A stretch of 39,473 bases of DNA from an uncultured Granulosicoccaceae bacterium (GTDB lineage: Bacteria > Pseudomonadota > Gammaproteobacteria > Granulosicoccales > Granulosicoccaceae): the NCBI GenBank assembly GCA_938008205.1, contig CALLLY010000086.1, positions 1 to 39,473 on the forward strand, read 5' to 3'. Numbering within the stretch: position 1 is the stretch's first letter; every line of letters begins with the position of its first letter. Shown one piece after another: positions 16,140-26,015 of this stretch. The notes beneath the pieces were generated by a model that worked only from the letters and a program-made list of their open reading frames with translations, had not been told where the DNA came from and did not search any database. The translations under genes were made by a program, and so were the position numbers.

Positions 16140-17411
16140 GTGAACAGCGAAACGAATCTGGATATCAAAGCCTATATGCAAAAGCTTGGCAGCAATGCCA
16201 GAGCGGCAAGTCGAAAAATGGCCAACGCTGATGCCAGTCAGAAGTCGGCAGCGCTTATCGAAATGGCCTCTGCTATTCGTGCCAATGCGAAAAATATTGT
16301 GGCGCAGAACAGCAAAGACATGAAAGCCGGTGCGGCATCTGATTTAAGCGATGCATTGCTTGATCGACTGGAACTTACCGACGCACGTATTGAAGCGATG
16401 GCCAACGGGCTTCAGCAAATTGCCGAACTACCCGACCCGATTGGTGAACTTACCGATATGAAGTACCGGCCATCCGGTTTGCAGATTGGAAAAATGCGTG
16501 TGCCGCTTGGTGTGATTGGCATCATCTACGAATCGCGGCCAAACGTTACTGCTGACGCCGCAGCAATTTGTTTAAAGGCTGGCAATGCTGCGATTCTTCG
16601 TGGAGGGTCTGAAGCGTTGCATTCCAATCAGGCCATTGCTGCATGCATTGGCGCAGGGCTGGCCAGTGCCGGTTTGCCAGCTAATGCGGTGCAGGTGGTA
16701 GACACCACTGATCGCCAGGCAGTTGTTGAACTGATTCAGATGCGCGATTGTGTCGATGTGGTGGTCCCGCGTGGAGGCAAGGGTCTGGTAGAAAGAATCA
16801 GTAACGATGCCAGAGTGCCGGTGATCAAACACCTGGAAGGGCTTTGCCATGTTTATATCGATGATCACGCCGATCACGACAAAGCGATTGCCGTAGCTTT
16901 TAATTCCAAAACTTATCGCTATGGAATCTGTGGCGCGATGGAAACACTGCTGGTAGCACAGTCGCTGGCGGATTCTGTACTGCCGGTGCTGAGTGAAAAA
17001 CTGGTATCCGAAGGGGTGGAACTAAGAGGGTGTGAGCAGACTTGTAAGCTGGTTTCACAGGCAATTCCAGCCACCGAAGAAGATTGGGTCACCGAGCATC
17101 TGGCACCTGTGTTATCCGTTCGAATTGTCAGCGGCATCGATGAAGCCATCGAACATATTGAACGCTATGGTTCTCACCATACCGATGCCATCGTCACAGA
17201 GAATCTATCCAATTCACGCAGGTTTACCCGTGAAGTGGATTCAAGCTCTGTGATGGTGAATGCCGCCACCTGTTTTGCCGACGGATTTGAATATGGTCTG
17301 GGTGCTGAAATAGGCATCAGCACTGATCGATTACATGTACGCGGGCCGGTGGGTGTCGAAGGGCTGACCACGCAAAAGTTTGTAGTGATTGGAAACGGAA
17401 CCACTCGTTGA
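16140..17411 (+). CDS. proA: Gamma-glutamyl phosphate reductase
   Basis: A 423-residue enzyme reducing gamma-glutamyl phosphate to glutamate semialdehyde with NADPH, the second step of proline synthesis. GTG at 16140 is the start. Family motifs include [51 protein letters not shown] and [15 protein letters not shown], and the ending [21 protein letters not shown]. The catalytic cysteine is Cys264 in [14 protein letters not shown], where many homologues have RPGVCNAMETLLV. It overlaps nadD by 4 bases. Confidence 0.95.
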   Translation: MNSETNLDIKAYMQKLGSNARAASRKMANADASQKSAALIEMASAIRANAKNIVAQNSKDMKAGAASDLSDALLDRLELTDARIEAMANGLQQIAELPDPIGELTDMKYRPSGLQIGKMRVPLGVIGIIYESRPNVTADAAAICLKAGNAAILRGGSEALHSNQAIAACIGAGLASAGLPANAVQVVDTTDRQAVVELIQMRDCVDVVVPRGGKGLVERISNDARVPVIKHLEGLCHVYIDDHADHDKAIAVAFNSKTYRYGICGAMETLLVAQSLADSVLPVLSEKLVSEGVELRGCEQTCKLVSQAIPATEEDWVTEHLAPVLSVRIVSGIDEAIEHIERYGSHHTDAIVTENLSNSRRFTREVDSSSVMVNAATCFADGFEYGLGAEIGISTDRLHVRGPVGVEGLTTQKFVVIGNGTTR

Positions 17412-18091
17412 GTCAGTTTGCGCCGATTCCCAACGCAGTGACTAGTATTGCGATGTACGGTGGTTCATTTGACCCCGTGCACCTGGGGCATTTGCGCAGT
17501 GCTTTAGAAGTGCGTCAAACACTGGGTATTGATGAGTTGCGATTTGTGCCATCGGGTAACCCGCCGCATCGGCAACGGGCGCGCGTTGAAGCAAGCGACC
17601 GTCTTCACATGCTTGAGCTCGCGGTGCGTGATACGCCTGGTATAGTTGTTGACCCGCGCGAGATACATAGCAGCGCCAAGTCCTATACAATCGACACGCT
17701 GGAATCGTTGTCGGCGGAGTTTCCGCAGGCACGACTCACTCTGATTATTGGCATGGATCAGTTCAGTGTATTTGATACCTGGCACCGCTGGCAGGAGCTT
17801 TTACAGCGATTTGATCTGGCAGTGATGGAGCGTCCGGGAGAACCACTGTCTGACACTGGTGTGTCGATATTGTCCCGCAGCGCCGAGCCGAATGTGACCG
17901 GTGTAAATTCTTCACAGGCGACAAAACCCGACGGCCATCACGGCGGGCGGATAAATATCATCGCGGTGACGCAACTCCAGATATCATCAAGCCAAATCAG
18001 GCGGGATTTAGCCGAACAGCGTGACATCCGGTTTCTGGTGCCGCTTGCGGTGCGCGACTATATCTACGACCATGGGCTCTATGTCGCCTAG
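17408..18091 (+). CDS. nadD: Nicotinate-nucleotide adenylyltransferase
   Basis: A 227-residue nucleotidyltransferase making deamido-NAD from nicotinate mononucleotide and [22 protein letters not shown] contains the HxGH motif. [25 protein letters not shown] and the [10 protein letters not shown] motif that binds ATP phosphates are all present. The start is given as TTG at 17408 because it overlaps the proA stop (TTGA). The conserved region begins 14 residues later, so a slightly later start remains possible. A short extra loop (residues of about 155-172) precedes the C-terminal motif. Confidence 0.93.
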   Translation: MSQFAPIPNAVTSIAMYGGSFDPVHLGHLRSALEVRQTLGIDELRFVPSGNPPHRQRARVEASDRLHMLELAVRDTPGIVVDPREIHSSAKSYTIDTLESLSAEFPQARLTLIIGMDQFSVFDTWHRWQELLQRFDLAVMERPGEPLSDTGVSILSRSAEPNVTGVNSSQATKPDGHHGGRINIIAVTQLQISSSQIRRDLAEQRDIRFLVPLAVRDYIYDHGLYVA

Positions 18092-18128
18092 GCGATCAAA
18101 TTATTTTGTACGAGGCTGAACAACAGCG

Positions 18129-18512
18129 ATGACCCCCACCGAGTTAAAAACTCTTGCCGAAACTGCGCTCGATGACATGAAAGCAGTCGAGGTCACGGTG
18201 ATTGATGTGGCAGACCGCACCACCGTGACCGACTGGATGATTGTTGCCGGAGGCACTTCGCAGCGCCATGTAAAATCACTTGCAGGTGAAGTCATACGCC
18301 TGAGCAAAGAAACCGGTGTCCGCCCGGTCGGGATTGAGGGTGAATCCGAGGGCGACTGGATACTGGTTGATCTGGGTGATGTGATTGTGCATGTTATGAC
18401 CCGCGAAACCCGTGATTTCTATGCACTTGAAAAACTCTGGACCATGGAACCTACCGAGCAAAAGGCCGACAATGATGCGGCTATCGACGATGGCGATGTG
18501 GTCGCACAGTAG
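18129..18512 (+). CDS. rsfS: Ribosomal silencing factor RsfS
   Basis: A 127-residue protein that binds ribosomal protein uL14 and blocks subunit joining when nutrients are low. Typical segments are LAETALDDMKAVEVTVIDV, TTVTDWMIVAGGTSQRHVKS, GVRPVGIEGESEGDWILVDL and DVIVHVMTRETRDFYALEKLW. It has a short acidic C-terminal tail (DNDAAIDDGD). It follows nadD by 37 bases in the widely conserved nadD-rsfS-rlmH order. Confidence 0.95.
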   Translation: MTPTELKTLAETALDDMKAVEVTVIDVADRTTVTDWMIVAGGTSQRHVKSLAGEVIRLSKETGVRPVGIEGESEGDWILVDLGDVIVHVMTRETRDFYALEKLWTMEPTEQKADNDAAIDDGDVVAQ

Positions 18513-18577
18513 GCTACACGCATATGTTCCACAAAGTGCCCGAGGTTAAATCATCTCACGGCATTACCTGTCGCTAA

Positions 18578-19048
18578 ATGGAAATTCACTTACTTGCTAT
18601 TGGCACGCGAATGCCCGGGTGGGTGGATGAAGGTTTTAATGAGTATTCACGACGTCTGGGGCGTGACTGCGAAATAGTGTTAAAAGCACTGCCCTCTCCG
18701 CGTAAGAGCAAAACCGAAAACAGTGCCAAAGTGAAACAACAGGAAGGCGAACTGCTGTTGGCAGCCATCCCGCCGGACGCCTATGCGGTGGCGTTGCACG
18801 AACACGGTAAAATGCTCGATACAGTGGCGATTTCTCAAAAGCTTGGTGACTGGTTCGAACAATACCGAAGAGTTGCGCTGATTGTCGGGGGGGCCGACGG
18901 GCTGTCAGAGGAGTGTTTGGCCGCCTGTAAAGAGCGCTGGTCATTGTCCCGAATGACATTCCCTCACTCGTTAGTCAGAGTCATCGTGGCAGAGCAAATC
19001 TACCGGGCGTACAGTTTGCTGCACAATCATCCGTATCATCGTGCTTAA
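18578..19048 (+). CDS. rlmH: 23S rRNA (pseudouridine1915-N3)-methyltransferase RlmH
   Basis: A 156-residue SPOUT methyltransferase, the family's usual length. It begins MEIHLLAIGTRMPGWVDEGF. The S-adenosylmethionine-binding knot is LIVGGADGLSEECLA, followed by SLSRMTFPHSLVRVIVAEQIYRA and the ending NHPYHRA that reaches the active site. It methylates the pseudouridine in helix 69 of 23S rRNA. It belongs to the nadD-rsfS-rlmH block. Confidence 0.96.
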   Translation: MEIHLLAIGTRMPGWVDEGFNEYSRRLGRDCEIVLKALPSPRKSKTENSAKVKQQEGELLLAAIPPDAYAVALHEHGKMLDTVAISQKLGDWFEQYRRVALIVGGADGLSEECLAACKERWSLSRMTFPHSLVRVIVAEQIYRAYSLLHNHPYHRA

Positions 19049-19131
19049 TAAGTTGCCTGGCTGCTGTTCGGCAGGGTGGCACGGTTGTATTCTATTCGTT
19101 GTGTTTCGAAGCTAATGAGTAAAAACGCATC

Positions 19132-19725
19132 TTGAACTGTCGAATTGTACTTGCCTCTTCGTCTCCCAGGCGTCGTGAATTGCTGAGGCAGATTGGCATT
19201 GAGCCTGAAATACTGCCGGCGGATATTGATGAACAAGTGTTGTCAGGTGAGTCTGCAACACAGTATGTGCAGCGTCTGGCCGCGGAAAAGGCGATGAAAA
19301 TTGCGCAGCAAAACCCGGGTGCGCTGGTGATTGGTGCTGACACCACCATTGATCTCGACGGTGAAATTCTGGGAAAACCGGACCACCAGCAGCACGCTGT
19401 TGAAATGCTGACGTCTATGGCAGGAAGGGAGCATCGGGTACATACCGGCATTGCTGTTGTGACGGAAAATAATGTTGACGCGCAAGTTGTAACAACAAGA
19501 GTGGAGCTTGTCGCCATGACCCGGCAAGATATCGAAAACTACTGGCGATCCGGAGAGCCGGCAGGCAAGGCGGGTGCTTATGCAATTCAGGGGCTTGGAG
19601 CGGTACTGGTTAAGCGCATTATCGGGTCTTACAGTAATGTGGTCGGATTGCCAGTGTGCGAAACAGCTGCGATGCTGATGGCCCGCGGTTACTCTGTACT
19701 GAGTTTAGAAAGTGTCTCTAAATAG
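19132..19725 (+). CDS. maf: Maf family nucleoside triphosphate pyrophosphatase (YhdE-like)
   Basis: A 197-residue Maf protein, which hydrolyses non-canonical or pyrimidine nucleoside triphosphates to monophosphates. LASSSPRRRELLRQIG is the N-terminal signature, VIGADTTIDLDGEILGKP holds the catalytic aspartate, and KAGAYAIQGLGAVLVKRI and GSYSNVVGLPV complete the pocket. The sequence and the rng-yhdP neighbours point to the YhdE (dTTP/UTP) subgroup. The start is TTG at 19132; an upstream ATG at 19115-19117 is closed by a stop in its own frame. Confidence 0.92.
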   Translation: MNCRIVLASSSPRRRELLRQIGIEPEILPADIDEQVLSGESATQYVQRLAAEKAMKIAQQNPGALVIGADTTIDLDGEILGKPDHQQHAVEMLTSMAGREHRVHTGIAVVTENNVDAQVVTTRVELVAMTRQDIENYWRSGEPAGKAGAYAIQGLGAVLVKRIIGSYSNVVGLPVCETAAMLMARGYSVLSLESVSK

Positions 19726-19767
19726 TGTTTCTTAAGAAGTTGAGTTGATGCCCCAAGGATCCCGACC

Positions 19768-21252
19768 ATGCTAGAAGAAATTCTGATCAATGTGACACCG
19801 CAGGAGACCAGAGTTGCGACGCTCGAGAACGGCGTGCTCAACGAAATGTGTATTGAGCGCACCTCCAAAACCACGCTGGTCGGCAACATCTATATGGGCA
19901 GAGTTGCGCGTGTATTACCGGGCATGGAGGCGGCGTTTATTGATGTGGGTCTGGAGCGTGCGGCGTTTTTGCACTCTTCAGATATTGCTGATAACACCCG
20001 CATCGATGAAAACGGCGAAAAGCAACCCAGGCATATCCGTGAGCTATTGCGCGAGGATCAGAACGTACTTGTGCAGGTGATAAAAAACCCGCTCGGTACC
20101 AAGGGGGCGCGACTCACCACTAACCTGACTGCGCCTGCACGGTATCTGGTATTTATGCCGGGTGACCCGTCGATTGGGGTTTCTGCAAAAATTGAACAGG
20201 AAACCGAGCGCGATCGGTTGCGTGATATTGTGCGGAAACTGCAGGAGGAAGATGAGGATAACGAACAGGGTAATCAGGATGGTTATATTGTCCGAACCGC
20301 TGCAGAGGGGATCAATGAAGAAGCGCTGGCCAAGGAAATCCTGTTTTTAAAGAAGCTCTGGCGCTCGATTCAGGAGAATATTCAAAAGGCTAAGCCGGGA
20401 GATCTGGTGCATGCCGACTTGCCACTGGTGAAAAGAACCCTCCGTGATCTGGTCGGGGTGTCGGTAGAGCGTATTCGAATTGACTCGCGAGAGTCTTATA
20501 CCGCTGCCTGTGAATTTGCAGATAAGTATTTACCGGAGATTCGCCCGCGCATTGAGCACTATCCGGGAGAGCGCCCGATCTTTGATCTTTATGGTGTAGA
20601 AGACGAAATCCAAAAAGCGCTGGAGCGAAAAGTACAGCTGAAGTCCGGCGGCCATCTGGTGTTTGACCAGACAGAGTCTATGACCACCGTTGATGTCAAT
20701 ACCGGTGCGTTTGTCGGCCACCGTAACCTTGAAGAAACCATATTTAAAACCAACCTCGAGGCTGCGCAAACCATTTGCCGTCAGCTGCGGCTTCGCAATC
20801 TGGGTGGAATCATTATCATCGATTTTATCGATATGTCGGTGGATGAGCACAAGCGTCAGGTGATGCGGGCAATGGAGAAAGCGCTCGACCGTGACCATGC
20901 AAAAACCCAGGTTTGCGATGTGTCGTCGCTCGGGCTAGTCGAGATGACTCGCAAGCGAACGCGCGAAAGCCTGGAGCAAACTCTGTGTTCTGAATGTCCC
21001 ACCTGCAGTGGGCGCGGGCTATTACGCACTGCCGAGACAGTGTGCTACGAAATCTCCCGAGAGATTATTCGCCAGGTGCGACAATTCGACGTGAAGTCAC
21101 TGACCGTAGTAGCGGGCCCTCAGGTGGTAGACATGTTTCTCGATGAGCAGTCCCACTATTTTGCCGAACTGGAATCATTTGTCGATGTGCCAATCCGGCT
21201 GCAGGCCGAGTCTATGTACAATCGCGACCAGTACGATGTCGTGATTGTATAG
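19768..21252 (+). CDS. rng: Ribonuclease G
   Basis: A 494-residue endoribonuclease of the RNase E/G family that matures 16S rRNA at the 5' end and degrades some mRNAs. An S1 domain occupies about residues 39-125 (GNIYMGRVARVLPGMEAAFID). The catalytic region contains MTTVDVNTGAFVGHRN and IIIIDFIDM with the metal-binding aspartates. LCSECPTCSGRG is the zinc-link-like cysteine motif. The C-terminus ends after the core, without the long scaffold of RNase E, which distinguishes it from that enzyme. It follows maf by 42 bases and precedes yhdP, as in E. coli. Confidence 0.96.
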   Translation: MLEEILINVTPQETRVATLENGVLNEMCIERTSKTTLVGNIYMGRVARVLPGMEAAFIDVGLERAAFLHSSDIADNTRIDENGEKQPRHIRELLREDQNVLVQVIKNPLGTKGARLTTNLTAPARYLVFMPGDPSIGVSAKIEQETERDRLRDIVRKLQEEDEDNEQGNQDGYIVRTAAEGINEEALAKEILFLKKLWRSIQENIQKAKPGDLVHADLPLVKRTLRDLVGVSVERIRIDSRESYTAACEFADKYLPEIRPRIEHYPGERPIFDLYGVEDEIQKALERKVQLKSGGHLVFDQTESMTTVDVNTGAFVGHRNLEETIFKTNLEAAQTICRQLRLRNLGGIIIIDFIDMSVDEHKRQVMRAMEKALDRDHAKTQVCDVSSLGLVEMTRKRTRESLEQTLCSECPTCSGRGLLRTAETVCYEISREIIRQVRQFDVKSLTVVAGPQVVDMFLDEQSHYFAELESFVDVPIRLQAESMYNRDQYDVVIV

Positions 21253-21396
21253 CGCCGGTTCATGTTCCCTGTGTATTCTTCTCGGTAATACGGTGCGATT
21301 CCTGATACAAAACATTCGCTTCAGACTGTACCGTTTTAACCGGATTCCAGCGGAGTCCTGAAATTCTGACCTGACGGAAATACACCGCAACCCACC

Positions 21397-24300
21397 ATGT
21401 TTCTTCGCGCGCTTACACGCACTGGTAAGTGGCTCCTGTATCTGTTGGCAGGGCTGCTTGTTCTCATAGCGCTGCTTACAGCGTTTGCTCGCTTTGCTAT
21501 TTTTAACAGCAATGACTACAGCGAACGACTGGCGTCAATTGTGAGTCGCTACATTGGCAGCCCGGTGCAAATCGATACCATCGATCTGGTCTGGGAGCGA
21601 TTTGATGCCGTTGCCAGTTTATCAGACGTTCGAATCCTGTCGGCCGATGGTCAGCAAACTGATTTGGTTTTGCCGTCCATTGAACTCGAACTGAACCTGC
21701 GTGACATGCTTTTACAGCGCAATCTTTCAGTTCGCAAGGTTCAGTTGAAGCAACTTTCACTGGTTGCTGAATATAAAGGTCGCGGGGAACTGGAAATCCT
21801 TGGTCGCGAGATCAGCCCGCAACGAAACAATAATGCCACGACTGAGTCTGAACCGATCAGCACCGGTAAAGGCAAAAGCGCATTAAGCTGGCTGTTTAAT
21901 GCCGAACGCATTGCGATTCTGGATAGCAACATTACGCTCACCGATCGTACCCGCGACACCACGCATCGTATTGATAATGTCGATATACGCGCGTTTAATG
22001 ATAATGATCTGCATCAGATTCGCATTAGCAGTGCACTGCCCGGTGCTATCGGTAAAACCAGTGTAGCCTCGTTTGACTTTACCGGCACCGCAGACAACAT
22101 CAAGGAATGGACCGGGCAATTTTATATCGACGCACGACAGGTAAACCTGCCAGAGGTCTCTGACTATCTGCATGCGGGTAATCAGAGTCTTGAAGGCATT
22201 GCCGATCTGCAGGCATGGGGGCGCTGGCGTGGCACGCGAATTAATGAGCTGAGAATACTTGGTGATATCGCAGATTTCGGTTTGATTGCATCTGTGCAGA
22301 ATTCATCGGCTCCGGCACAACTTATCGCAGACAGCGTCGCGGTGGATCTTGACTGGCAGCGCGATGAGGCTGGCTGGCAGGCGACCTTTAATCGGTTTGC
22401 GATCGGGTTTGATGGTAATCCTGACAAACGAGTGGTGTTTGACGGGCTTGATCTTAGTCAGTCAAAAAACGAATACGGTGTGCGGCAATATCGTGCAGCG
22501 GGTCCGGATCTGGATCTGGTTAAGCTGCAACCACTGCTTGAGTTTGCCACGTCTGTTTCCAATGGTCAGATAAATGCCGGCACACTGGGTAGCGGTCGAA
22601 TTCGCAACTGGATACTGTCAGGTGAGATGCACGGTGATAAGCCGGTAGTCAACGCGGGTAGTGCACAGATTGCTGAGGTTAATTTTGAGTCACCGCAGTT
22701 CGGCTTAACAAATGCGACTGCATCAGTGGTCTTTGCTGAAGGTGCCGGTGTGCTTGAGATCGCACCACAAACGACGCTCAGCCGGGTTGCGTTGTTCAGT
22801 GACGAGACGCCATCGGTATCCCTGGCAGGCTCTGTTCACTTTGCACAAAGCGATGATCGCTGGCTGTTTGGTTCTGAAAATTTTACCGTCAGTAACGATG
22901 ATCTTAAATCCCAAAGCACTTTCAACTTAAGGTTTAACAAGTTTGGTCAGCAGTTGCTGGACTCCGTCACGTCGATTGAATATGCCAATCTTTCCAGGGT
23001 TAAACAGTATCTGCCTGTTAAGGGTTTAAAACCTAAACTGCGACAATGGCTGAACCAGGCTATTGTCAGTGGTGATGTGGTTCGAGGGCAGGTGACGGTC
23101 AGTGGTGATTTAATAAATTATGCACCGGCACAGGGCAGAGGTGACTTGTTCGGTGAGATTGATATTGTCGACAGTACCGTTAAATTTCGTCCCGACTGGC
23201 CGGTAGCAAGGCAGATGGATGGCAATCTGATTTTTAACGCTAAATCGTTGCGAGGACGAATTTATCAGGGTGCATTAAGGGACGCTCGTTTCAGTGATGC
23301 GCGGTTGTTTGTCGCTGACTTTAAAGCGCCGTTGTTAGAGCTGCAAACTAATGCTATCGGTCCGCTGGATGACATGCTGGATTTTGCTCAGCGTGGGCCG
23401 TTAGCCAAAAAAATCGGTAATTTATTTGGCGATGCCAGCGGCAGTGGTGCATCACGTCTTGCGCTTGATTTAGTCGTACCGTTAAAGCGTGAACTGAAAG
23501 ATCAATTAAAGGTAGATGGCTCTGTACTGCTTGAAAATGCACAAATCAATGCCAGGCGATTTGCACTTGATTTTGAATCGGTAACCGGTGAAGTTAAGTT
23601 TAATCGACAGGGTGTGCTGCTTGATGATCTTCTGGTTCGTTACCTGGGCATACCGGTTAAGGTTAATGCAGTACAAACACAACGTGCCGGCAAGCTGATT
23701 AATTCCGTTGTTATCAACGGACCAATGAGTGTTTCAAGTGTGCTTGGCAGTTTCGGTATTCCGATGACTGACTCATTTGAAGGTGTTTCGGACTGGCAGG
23801 TTAAGCTCGATATTACCCGACGTAATATTGGTGCTAAGGCAGTCGTCGAACTGACTGCCAGCAGTGATCTCAGCGGCACCGCCGTGAAGCTGCCGGTGCC
23901 GATGAATAAAGTTGGCGATACCATTATGGCGGCGAAGTTGTATCGCAATTTCAGTGAAAAGGACAAGGACTGGTGGCTGGACATTCCAGGGCTTGCTCAG
24001 ATGCGCTTGCGCGTTGGCAATGATCGCAAATTAGAGAGTATGGCTATTGCGCTCGGGAAGTCTAATAACACGGTATTGCCATGGCGTGGCATAGCAGTGC
24101 ACGGGGATGTAAATCGTATAGACACCATGGGATGGTATCGTTTTGCTACGGGTTTCAAGCAATCAAAACCGCGTGGGGGAAGTGAGCCGTTTCCACTGTT
24201 TGCAAAAGTGCAGGCGCGCGCCATGCTGGTTGGCACCGAGAATGTTGGCAAAGGGGTCTATATCGCCTTTCGTGATGGTGACGAACAGGTGCATCGAGTA

Positions 24301-25287
24301 GAGAGCGCGTGGGTCAATGGAGAGCTGAGAACCGTCTTCGGTGCCGTCTCCGATGAGCCGCTGGTGTTTCGGATAGACAATCTTGATAAACGCTTATTGA
24401 TGGCGCTGGGCACTGAGCGCAAAGCTGACAACGTGACAGATCGGTTACTTGATCCACGGGATGTTCCGCCAATCGACGCGATTGTAAAGGAATTGAAATG
24501 GGATAATTGGCGCTTATCCAGAGTGGCACTGCGCACGGCGCCTGCTGACAGCGGGATGCAGATCACGTCACTGACGGCGCGTCAGGAAGCGATACGAATA
24601 AGCGGCAGCGGTCTGTGGTCGGTGAATGCCAGCGGCTCGCAAAGCACCTCAGTGGACTTGAACGCCAGTGTCGATAATCTGGGCAAGAGCGTCAGAGCGC
24701 TGGGCGGTGGTGAGTCCTTTGCCGACGGCTCCGGTGAAGTTGCGTTGTCTCTGGAGTGGCCAGGTGCTGCCTATCGTCCAGAGTTACTGGCACTGAGCGG
24801 GCAACTGTTTGTGAGCTTTCGAGACGGACGTATTCTCGGGGTAGAACCGGGCGCTGGAAGAATTCTTGGATTATTTGCGTTGCAGGCATTGCCCAGACGT
24901 CTGACACTGGATTTCCGCGATATTCTCAATACCGGTCTGGAGTACGCCACCATTAATGGCAATTTCAATATTGGTGATGGCAAGCTATCGTCGCAAACCT
25001 TGCTGTTTACCGGGCCGGCGGCCGAGATTCTGATTCACGGGCATTCGGATTTTAACAATCGGATTTATGATCAAACCGTGGATGTGCTGCCGAGAGTCAG
25101 CGGTGCATTGCCGCTAATCGGGGTATTGTCCGGGGGTCCTGCGGCTGGTGTGACCGCGCTGGTGGCCGATGGAATCCTAAAGGGTCTGGGCGTTAATCTT
25201 GACGAAATCGGGCGGCGGCGGTTCACTCTGACTGGCAGCTGGGACAGCCCGGACTGGCAAACGGTGAATACTCAGGCCAGTCGATAA
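21397..25287 (+). CDS. yhdP: YhdP family protein, AsmA-like envelope phospholipid transporter
   Basis: A 1296-residue protein, the longest in the window and of normal length for the family. One membrane anchor lies at about residues 13-33 (WLLYLLAGLLVLIALLTAF), followed by a huge periplasmic region rich in beta strands with the AsmA/TamB-like repeating groove. YhdP works with TamB and YdbH to move phospholipids from the inner to the outer membrane. The C-terminal region (GRILGLFALQALPRRLTLDF, ILIHGHSDFNNRIYDQ, LPRVSGALPLIGVLSGGP) is strongly family-specific. It follows rng by 144 bases. The tldD gene that often follows yhdP is absent; convergent darP comes next. Confidence 0.93.
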   Translation: MFLRALTRTGKWLLYLLAGLLVLIALLTAFARFAIFNSNDYSERLASIVSRYIGSPVQIDTIDLVWERFDAVASLSDVRILSADGQQTDLVLPSIELELNLRDMLLQRNLSVRKVQLKQLSLVAEYKGRGELEILGREISPQRNNNATTESEPISTGKGKSALSWLFNAERIAILDSNITLTDRTRDTTHRIDNVDIRAFNDNDLHQIRISSALPGAIGKTSVASFDFTGTADNIKEWTGQFYIDARQVNLPEVSDYLHAGNQSLEGIADLQAWGRWRGTRINELRILGDIADFGLIASVQNSSAPAQLIADSVAVDLDWQRDEAGWQATFNRFAIGFDGNPDKRVVFDGLDLSQSKNEYGVRQYRAAGPDLDLVKLQPLLEFATSVSNGQINAGTLGSGRIRNWILSGEMHGDKPVVNAGSAQIAEVNFESPQFGLTNATASVVFAEGAGVLEIAPQTTLSRVALFSDETPSVSLAGSVHFAQSDDRWLFGSENFTVSNDDLKSQSTFNLRFNKFGQQLLDSVTSIEYANLSRVKQYLPVKGLKPKLRQWLNQAIVSGDVVRGQVTVSGDLINYAPAQGRGDLFGEIDIVDSTVKFRPDWPVARQMDGNLIFNAKSLRGRIYQGALRDARFSDARLFVADFKAPLLELQTNAIGPLDDMLDFAQRGPLAKKIGNLFGDASGSGASRLALDLVVPLKRELKDQLKVDGSVLLENAQINARRFALDFESVTGEVKFNRQGVLLDDLLVRYLGIPVKVNAVQTQRAGKLINSVVINGPMSVSSVLGSFGIPMTDSFEGVSDWQVKLDITRRNIGAKAVVELTASSDLSGTAVKLPVPMNKVGDTIMAAKLYRNFSEKDKDWWLDIPGLAQMRLRVGNDRKLESMAIALGKSNNTVLPWRGIAVHGDVNRIDTMGWYRFATGFKQSKPRGGSEPFPLFAKVQARAMLVGTENVGKGVYIAFRDGDEQVHRVESAWVNGELRTVFGAVSDEPLVFRIDNLDKRLLMALGTERKADNVTDRLLDPRDVPPIDAIVKELKWDNWRLSRVALRTAPADSGMQITSLTARQEAIRISGSGLWSVNASGSQSTSVDLNASVDNLGKSVRALGGGESFADGSGEVALSLEWPGAAYRPELLALSGQLFVSFRDGRILGVEPGAGRILGLFALQALPRRLTLDFRDILNTGLEYATINGNFNIGDGKLSSQTLLFTGPAAEILIHGHSDFNNRIYDQTVDVLPRVSGALPLIGVLSGGPAAGVTALVADGILKGLGVNLDEIGRRRFTLTGSWDSPDWQTVNTQASR

Positions 25288-25313
25288 CACACCTGATGTG
25301 ATGTTTTCTCGGG

Positions 25314-25853
25314 TTATATCCCCTGGTCAGCAGCCTCTGACAGCAACCTTTGAAGTGACTTTTTAGCTTTGCTGATTTTTTTCGCTGCGGATTTTTCCTG
25401 CTCTGACGGATCGTTTTCAACAGCATAGCTGATTGGCTGGGCTGCTCGTGCCAGTTGACGTGCCTGTTGCAGACTCACGGCGGGGTAGAGTTCGCGCAGT
25501 GTGTCTGCGTGATCAGAGAACGACTCAATTAACTGATTGCACAGGGCTTCATGAGGGTTGGATTTGGCAACCGGCGGGGCATCCAGTAGTGTTTTCAATG
25601 CCTCGAAATCATCGGTTTTGCGGATCAGTTTGCCGATGTATTGAATGTGGCGCTTGTACGCACCTCGGGTGCTTTGAGCCGGGCAGTTGGCAATAGCGTC
25701 CCGAATTTCTGCGGATAGTGGCAGCTTATTGAGTTTCTGCGGTTTCTCCTGAACCAGACGCGCTGCAAAATCGCGAATGTCGTCCGCATCTCGTTTGCGC
25801 TGCGATTTGCTGATCTCGATTTCAGAGTCGGGTTCGTTTGCTTCTGTATTCAT
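25314..25853 (-). CDS. darP: Ribosome biogenesis factor DarP (YjgA, DUF615)
   Basis: A 179-residue helical, highly charged protein matching YjgA/DarP: SKSQRKRDADDIRDFAARLV near residue 15, LNKLPLSAEIRDAI, then TRGAYKRHIQYIGKLIR. It helps assemble the 50S subunit near the peptidyl-transferase centre. The gene faces yhdP, with 26 bases between the stops. In many relatives yjgA sits between tldD and pmbA near yhdP, so its location fits a shortened version of that block. The start is ATG at 25853. Confidence 0.93.
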   Translation of the reverse strand: MNTEANEPDSEIEISKSQRKRDADDIRDFAARLVQEKPQKLNKLPLSAEIRDAIANCPAQSTRGAYKRHIQYIGKLIRKTDDFEALKTLLDAPPVAKSNPHEALCNQLIESFSDHADTLRELYPAVSLQQARQLARAAQPISYAVENDPSEQEKSAAKKISKAKKSLQRLLSEAADQGI

Positions 25854-25894
25854 GTTGTAATTCTACAAATGTTGCAAAAAATTAACAGCTTTGC

Positions 25895-25923
25895 TTGACG
25901 AAATCATGGATAAAAGTTAACGT
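25895..25923 (+). promoter_or_regulatory. Candidate promoter of the barrel-protein gene
   Basis: TTGACG (25895-25900) and TAACGT (25918-25923) are separated by 17 bases. The -35 is good and the -10 is weak. If used, it gives an untranslated leader of about 185 bases that includes the inverted repeats described below. Confidence 0.35.
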
Positions 25924-25966
25924 CTGCACCAGTGCAAGCTAACGGATTGCTGCTACGATTTTAAAA

Positions 25967-25986
25967 GAGTTGTAAAAAAACAACTC
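25967..25986 (+). repeat. Hairpin with A-rich loop in the barrel-gene leader
   Basis: Arms GAGTTGT (25967-25973) and ACAACTC (25980-25986) pair perfectly across a loop of six A residues. On the plus strand no T run follows, so this looks like leader structure and not a terminator. Confidence 0.5.
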
Positions 25987-26015
25987 AAATGCAAGTTTCC
26001 TGGAACCGCCAGCGC

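Noticed and set aside
25288-25313. Terminator between yhdP and darP
   Set aside because: A CACA/TGTG pairing followed by TTTT is too short to be credible.
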